18,506 nucleotides of DNA from Rhodospirillaceae bacterium (GTDB lineage: Bacteria; Pseudomonadota; Alphaproteobacteria; Rhodospirillales; 2-02-FULL-58-16), in the NCBI GenBank assembly GCA_013349695.1, contig DUZD01000021.1:1-18506 (forward strand), written 5' to 3'. Below, piece after piece: positions 14,738 through 18,506 of the stretch. The notes under the pieces were generated by a model, which saw only the letters and a list, made by a program, of their open reading frames with translations, made no database searches and was not told the origin of the DNA. A program made the translations under genes and the position numbers. Every line of letters starts with the position of its first letter. The stretch's first letter is position 1.

Positions 14738-15517
14738 TTACTTAGCCGGCAGCGTCTGGGAATAGGCAAGGATGTCCACCTGCTGTTGAACATCGAGCAC
14801 GATCAACGACACCATGCCAACCCCGGGCTGGCCGAAACGGATCTTGTGCAAGCCTTCCCACGGATTATCCCGTGCGACGGTGCCGACAAATTCTTTTTTC
14901 GGTTCTTCCTTGAAATTCAGTTCCTTGCCGTCATAACCGTGACAATTGGCGCAGATGGTCTGGTAGAACTGCGCTCCGCGCCCTATGTCGCCGCCCGCCT
15001 TCTTGGTGGCGCGGTCGATAAAGCGGTCCATGTCGATCTGGCCCAGGCTGAGGAACAGGGCCAGCTTCTCCATGGCGCTACGCGGCATCATTTTTTCCGT
15101 ATAGCCATGGGTCTTGTCGGTAATGATCTCGCGAATCCTTCCGGGGTCGATGCCGGCCACCCCGCGCACTCCCTTGATGCCGGTGAAATGCGATCCCTTG
15201 CCGTAGGCGCCGTCGAAGCCCTTGTAGTCCCAGCCGTGGCATTCCTTGCAGCGCCAAGTGGCGGAGCCCTTTTTCTCGCCCTTGGCGGGATAGGCGGGAT
15301 GGGTCGTCTTGGGTTCCTCCGCCTCGATCACCTCCCACCATTTGTCGTAGAGCTGGCCGCCTCGGCTGATCGCCCAGATATTGGTTGGGAAACCGATGGG
15401 AGCTTGGGGGCGGGCCTCATCGGCACTGGCCTCGAAGGGCGCCAAACCGAGAGTGCCGGCGGCCGCCAGCAAAGCCGCGACAGACAATAATTTCAGGACA
15501 AAAAGCACATGTTTCAA
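14738..15517 (-). CDS. Periplasmic diheme cytochrome c
   Basis: A 259-residue electron carrier with two CxxCH heme sites, CKECH (90-94) and CANCH (189-193). Residues 1-32 form a Sec signal peptide: basic Lys2 and Lys9, a hydrophobic core, and a likely cut after ASA. The fold appears to be two cytochrome c domains in tandem; Met143 or Met144 in EKMMPRSAM and the Met in QPGVGMVSL are candidate axial ligands. A conserved-looking start region contains SRGGQLYDKWW. I cannot name the redox partner or substrate. Translation probably begins at TTG (15515-15517), 5 bases after a perfect AGGAGG (15523-15528); the ATG in the next bases is out of frame. An FNR-type box and TATAAT lie upstream, predicting induction at low oxygen. 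Confidence 0.9.
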   Translation of the reverse strand: MKHVLFVLKLLSVAALLAAAGTLGLAPFEASADEARPQAPIGFPTNIWAISRGGQLYDKWWEVIEAEEPKTTHPAYPAKGEKKGSATWRCKECHGWDYKGFDGAYGKGSHFTGIKGVRGVAGIDPGRIREIITDKTHGYTEKMMPRSAMEKLALFLSLGQIDMDRFIDRATKKAGGDIGRGAQFYQTICANCHGYDGKELNFKEEPKKEFVGTVARDNPWEGLHKIRFGQPGVGMVSLIVLDVQQQVDILAYSQTLPAK

Positions 15518-15633
15518 TTCAACCTCCTAGACCCATTCAGCAAAACGGAAAACACGGGATTAGCTTGAAAAATATCGTGTTCAGGAGAGCCCCCATTGTG
15601 CAAGCGCGCACGATGCGGCTTGCGGAATTGAAT

Positions 15634-15675
15634 ATTATAGCCGCTCCGCCCCTTCCCCGCATTGATCTATGTCAA
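15634..15675 (-). promoter_or_regulatory. FNR/FixK-type box and -10 of the cytochrome c promoter
   Basis: TTGATCTATGTCAA (15662-15675) matches the FNR/FixK consensus TTGAT-N4-ATCAA in all but one base. On the minus strand a perfect TATAAT lies at 15634-15639, predicting a start at about 15627. The box centre (15668.5) is then 41.5 bp upstream, the standard class II activation position, and the -35 hexamer is poor, as expected for an activator-dependent promoter. The leader would be about 110 nt. The box is about 141 bp from dadA on the other strand, so it could also affect dadA. Confidence 0.65.
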
Positions 15676-15809
15676 CAGTGGAATAAAAATACGGCGGGAA
15701 TTTCTTCATCCTGGGGAATATTTCGAGGCCACTAGGCGAAGACTTCGCGGCGGTCTATACATGCGCCCGCCATGCCCACGGCGGACAAATCGGTGCGAGG
15801 AAGTTTCGG

Positions 15810-17063
15810 ATGAGGGTTCTGGTGATGGGTGCCGGCGTAATCGGCGTCGCCACCGCCTATTATCTCGCCCGCGCCGGACAGCAAGTGACGGTCCTCGACC
15901 GCCGGCCGGGCGCCGGCCTCGAGACCAGCTTCGCCAACGGCGGGCAGATCTCGGTCAACCACGCCACCCCTTGGGCGGAGCCATCGGCGCCGCTGAGGAT
16001 GCTGAAATGGTTGGGACGCGCCGACGCGCCGTTGCTTTTCCGGCTGCGCGCCGATCCCGCCCTGTGGGCATGGTCCTTGCGGTTTTTAGGCAATTGCACG
16101 GCCGGACGGGTTCGCGTCAACACCGAACGGGCGCTCAGGCTCGCCCTGTACAGCCGCCAATCCTTGATCGAGCTGCGCCAGGAAACCGGCATCGAGTACG
16201 ACCAGTCGAGGCGGGGAATTCTTCATATCTACCGCGACGCCAGGGAATTCGGCAAGGCCCCGCGGCAAGCCGAATTGATGACCCGCCTGGGCTCCGTCCG
16301 CCGCCTTCTCGACGCCGACGGCTGCGTCGCCGTCGAGCCGGCCTTGAGCGCATCCAGGGACAAGCTGGCCGGCGGCACCTACAGCCCCGACGACGAAAGC
16401 GGCGACGCCTACAAGTTCACTGTCCGCCTGGCCGGCATCTGCAAGGGCCAGGGCGTCGAGTTCCGTCACGGCGTCACCATCCGCCGCCTCCTCGCCGACG
16501 GCCGGCGCGTCACCGGCGTCGACACCGACGGCGGCGTCCTTGCCGCCGATCTCTACGTGCTGGCGCTGGGCAGCTACAGCCCCCTTCTGGCCAAGCCCTT
16601 GGGCCTGGCGCTCCCCGTCTACCCGGCCAAGGGCTATTCGGTCACCATGCCGGTGAAAGACCCCGGCAAGGCGCCGGAGGTAAGCCTCACCGATGATGAA
16701 CGCAAACTGGTCTTCAGCCGTTTGGGGCAAAACCTGCGGGTCGCCGGAACGGTGGAGTTCGCCGGCTACGACACCTCCGTGCCGGAGGCGCGCTGCCGTC
16801 CCATCCTGAAGATGGCGCTGGAGTTGTTTCCGGGCTGCGGCGACGCCGGGGAGGCCGAGTTCTGGGCCGGCCTGCGCCCGGCGACGCCGGACGGCGTGCC
16901 GGTGATCGGCAAGACCCCTTACGCCAACCTTATTCTCAATACCGGTCACGGCACATTGGGCTGGACGATGGCTTGCGGTTCGGGGCGCGCCGTCGCCGAC
17001 CTTATCGGTGGCCGCCAACCCGAGATCGATCTCCGCGGCCTGGGCCTGGAGCGGTTCGGCTAA
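15810..17063 (+). CDS. dadA: D-amino-acid dehydrogenase
   Basis: DadA is a membrane-associated FAD enzyme that oxidatively deaminates D-amino acids to 2-keto acids and passes electrons to the respiratory chain. The 417-residue protein starts with a Rossmann dinucleotide-binding motif, VMGAGVIGVATAYYL (GxGxxG at 7-12), with Asp30 at the end of strand 2, then ETSFANGGQIS (38-48), a hallmark of DadA. Near the C-terminus GLRPATPDGVPVIG and NTGHGTLGWTMACGSG complete the FAD site. E. coli DadA has 432 residues. GAGGAAG (15797-15803) lies 6 bases before the ATG. No alanine racemase (dadX) is adjacent. It is divergent from the cytochrome c gene, which could share a role in respiration, though that is inference. 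Sarcosine or glycine oxidase-like relatives are a lesser alternative. Confidence 0.9.
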   Translation: MRVLVMGAGVIGVATAYYLARAGQQVTVLDRRPGAGLETSFANGGQISVNHATPWAEPSAPLRMLKWLGRADAPLLFRLRADPALWAWSLRFLGNCTAGRVRVNTERALRLALYSRQSLIELRQETGIEYDQSRRGILHIYRDAREFGKAPRQAELMTRLGSVRRLLDADGCVAVEPALSASRDKLAGGTYSPDDESGDAYKFTVRLAGICKGQGVEFRHGVTIRRLLADGRRVTGVDTDGGVLAADLYVLALGSYSPLLAKPLGLALPVYPAKGYSVTMPVKDPGKAPEVSLTDDERKLVFSRLGQNLRVAGTVEFAGYDTSVPEARCRPILKMALELFPGCGDAGEAEFWAGLRPATPDGVPVIGKTPYANLILNTGHGTLGWTMACGSGRAVADLIGGRQPEIDLRGLGLERFG

Positions 17064-17221
17064 TCCGGATGGGCCAAGCGCTCGGGCGGGGTGAACTTCG
17101 CCATTCAATCTCCGTTTACGGAAAATGGGCGATCAGCGTGAACGGTGTCGCCGGCAGCCATTTTTTTGTGGTTCGTTCGCCGCTATCCATGCCGTCTGGA
17201 AAAATTTTATTTTATGCTTAA

Positions 17222-17244
17222 TATATTACATACTAAGTAATATA
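17222..17244. promoter_or_regulatory. AT-rich inverted repeat, probable HigA operator
   Basis: TATATTAC (17222-17229) and GTAATATA (17237-17244) form a perfect 8-bp dyad with a 7-base spacer, ending 8 bases before the toxin ATG. It lies in an AT-rich patch (about 17198-17255) that also offers -10-like sequences. Type II antitoxins with an HTH domain normally bind such dyads over their own promoter, so autoregulation is expected. Confidence 0.55.
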
Positions 17245-17252
17245 CTGTGAAT

Positions 17253-17543
17253 ATGATAAAAGGCTACAAAAATGCCAAGACCCGAAAAGTTCACGAAACC
17301 GGCAACCCAAGAGGATTCAAGGGGCTGGATGGAAAACTGGCCGCCGACCATATGGATATGCTCGATGCCGTTTCCCACCTGCAAGAAATCAATCCGCTCG
17401 CCAGCATCGGCCTTCACAAGTTGAAAGGAACCCGCAAAGGCCAGTGGGCCATGAGCGTGAATGATCCTTGGCGGATTTGTTTTATTCCCGCCAGGAATGG
17501 CGGCTGGCTCGACATTGAAATCACCGACTACCACAAAGGATAA
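17253..17543 (+). CDS. higB: HigB/RelE-type toxin
   Basis: A 96-residue protein of the RelE/HigB fold, a ribosome-dependent mRNA endonuclease in type II toxin-antitoxin systems. Family features are the start MIKGYKNAKTRKVHETG, a central ASIGLHKLKG segment, and the C-terminal pattern QWAMSVNDPWRICFIP followed by IEITDYHKG. Toxins of the HigB subgroup precede their antitoxin, as here. A GTG two codons upstream (17247) is in frame, but the ATG at 17253 matches the family N-terminus. No clear Shine-Dalgarno is present, which would keep expression low. The stop TAA is 5 bases before the antitoxin ATG, so the two are co-transcribed and probably translationally coupled. It appears intact, with basic and aromatic residues kept. 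Confidence 0.9.
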   Translation: MIKGYKNAKTRKVHETGNPRGFKGLDGKLAADHMDMLDAVSHLQEINPLASIGLHKLKGTRKGQWAMSVNDPWRICFIPARNGGWLDIEITDYHKG

Positions 17544-17548
17544 ATGCC

Positions 17549-17857
17549 ATGCGTATCCCCGCACACCCCGGAAAGCTTCTCAAGCGGGAGTTGGAGGCGC
17601 GCCAATTGAGCGCCAACAGGCTAGCCCTGGAAATCGGCGTTCCCGCCAATCGCATCACCGCCATCATGAAATGCCGCCGCGCCGTGACGCCCGAAACCGC
17701 GCTTCGGCTCGGACGTTATTTCGGGACCGGGCCCGACCTTTGGTTCAACATGCAGAGTAAACACGACTTGGGCGTTGCCAGGGCCTCGCTCGACAAGGAA
17801 ATCAAGCGAACCGTCCGGCCGGCGCCGGCGATAAAGAGCCCGGCGCTTCACCACTGA
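17549..17857 (+). CDS. higA: HigA-type antitoxin, XRE-family HTH
   Basis: A 102-residue DNA-binding antitoxin that should neutralise the upstream toxin and repress the operon. The start HPGKLLKREL, then LSANRLALEIGVPANRIT (helix-turn-helix, about 20-38), a basic CRRAVTPETALRLGRYFG segment and DLWFNMQSKHDL form the standard HigA/VapI family series. The last 20 or so residues are Pro/Ala/Lys-rich and probably flexible. AAAGGA lies 8 bases before the ATG and overlaps the end of the toxin gene. Toxin-first order and the HPG..L start place it with HigA and not RelB. The nudF-like gene starts 40 bp downstream and may receive some transcription from this operon. Confidence 0.92.
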   Translation: MRIPAHPGKLLKRELEARQLSANRLALEIGVPANRITAIMKCRRAVTPETALRLGRYFGTGPDLWFNMQSKHDLGVARASLDKEIKRTVRPAPAIKSPALHH

Positions 17858-17897
17858 TCCCAAGGCCATCCAAAACTCAATAAACGCGAGAGGTTCC

Positions 17898-18506
17898 ATG
17901 ACCCCGGACGACGTCGAAATCATCGAGAAGACCAGGCTCTACCAGGGCTTTTTTCGTGTCGACCGCTACCGCCTGAAACACCGCCTGTTCGAAGGCGGTT
18001 GGAGCGGCGAGATGTCGCGAGAGATTTTCGAGCGGCAACATGCCGTCACCGCCATCCTTTACGATCCCGGCCTCGACAAGCTGGTGTTGGTCGAACAATT
18101 CCGCCCCGGCGCCCTCGCCGCCTTGTCGTCTCCTTGGTTCGATTCCGGCTTCTCTCCCTGGTTGGTGGAATTCGTCGCCGGAATCATCGAGGAGGGAGAA
18201 ACGCCCGAGGACGTGGCCCGGCGCGAGGCGGTCGAGGAAGCCGGCTGCGAAATCCGCGAACTCATCCCCGTCTGCCATTATCTTTCCAGCCCCGGCGGTT
18301 CTTCCGAATCCGTTTTCGTGTTCTGCGGACGGGTCGATGCCTCGAACGCCGGCGGCATCCATGGCTTGAGCGAGGAACACGAGAACATTCGCGTTCTCTC
18401 GGTGCCGGTGGCGGAAGCCTGGCAATGGTTGGAATCGGGAAAATTCCAAAACGCCATGACCCTGATCGGCATGCAATGGTTCAAGATGAACCGCGACAGC
18501 CTGCGC
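17898..18506 (+). CDS. nudF: NUDIX ADP-ribose pyrophosphatase, C-terminus cut by window
   Basis: NudF-type enzymes split ADP-ribose to AMP and ribose 5-phosphate. The frame is open from the ATG at 17898 to the window end, giving 203 residues; family members have about 205-210, so only the last few residues and the stop are missing. The N-terminal dimerisation part includes FFRVDRYRLKHRLFEGGW. A perfect NUDIX box (G-x5-E-x7-REVxEE-x-G, with Ala at the hydrophobic position) lies at 95-116: Gly95, Glu101, Arg109-Glu110, Glu113-Glu114. SSPGGSSE follows, a motif of ADP-ribose-type NUDIX enzymes. GAGAGG lies 4 bases upstream of the start. Related NUDIX substrates cannot be excluded from sequence alone. 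Confidence 0.9.
   Translation, partial: MTPDDVEIIEKTRLYQGFFRVDRYRLKHRLFEGGWSGEMSREIFERQHAVTAILYDPGLDKLVLVEQFRPGALAALSSPWFDSGFSPWLVEFVAGIIEEGETPEDVARREAVEEAGCEIRELIPVCHYLSSPGGSSESVFVFCGRVDASNAGGIHGLSEEHENIRVLSVPVAEAWQWLESGKFQNAMTLIGMQWFKMNRDSLR

Noticed and set aside
13254..14765. Very long plus-strand frame opposite the NAD(P)H-hydrate repair gene
   Set aside because: It is the antisense of a clearly recognised two-domain enzyme; high GC third positions keep the opposite frame open.
15662..16696. Long plus-strand frame overlapping dadA
   Set aside because: Out-of-frame shadow of dadA, very rich in Arg and Pro, without a recognisable domain.

Overview
The window looks like chromosome from a GC-rich alphaproteobacterium. 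The grounds are the minus-strand block tRNA-Leu(UAG) - tig - clpP - clpX - lon, an order common in that class, and the character of the proteins. A Rhodospirillales-like host is my guess, not something the sequence proves. Most genes are housekeeping. Accessory or decayed DNA sits at the left edge (1-1035), between ilvD and xthA (about 3600-5600), and in a small toxin-antitoxin insert near 17200-17860.

Layout. 1-104 is a 26-bp tandem array cut by the window edge. 181-349 can fold into a long imperfect rod and is a candidate structured RNA. 376-570 (minus) is a small orphan ORF resembling the C-terminal tail of flagellar FliF. 1036-1629 is a two-helix membrane protein with a coiled-coil tail, followed by ilvD (dihydroxy-acid dehydratase). 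Next comes an AT-rich stretch with a truncated bacteriohemerythrin. Its reading frame runs into the antisense of a decayed IS1380-like transposase end, followed by a 12-bp inverted repeat pair bordered by 10-bp direct repeats. An endonuclease/exonuclease/phosphatase (EEP) family gene and xthA, of the same superfamily, converge on a dispersed palindromic repeat.

The minus-strand proteostasis block 6495-12733 encodes trigger factor, ClpP, ClpX and Lon: ribosome-bound folding plus two ATP-dependent proteases. A tRNA-Leu gene with a good promoter lies upstream of tig. Then come a bifunctional NAD(P)H-hydrate repair enzyme and a secreted diheme cytochrome c. The cytochrome gene starts with TTG and has an FNR/FixK-type box centred 41.5 bp upstream of the start point predicted from a perfect TATAAT. 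Divergent from it is a D-amino-acid dehydrogenase (dadA). A HigBA-type toxin-antitoxin pair, with an AT-rich inverted repeat as probable operator, separates dadA from a NudF-type ADP-ribose pyrophosphatase that runs off the right edge.

I found no CRISPR array, no intact insertion sequence, and no clearly new multi-gene system. The best leads are the predicted anaerobic control of the cytochrome, the structured-RNA candidate at 181-349, the orphan FliF-tail ORF, the inverted/direct repeat element at 4134-4320, and the nested hairpin between tig and clpP.
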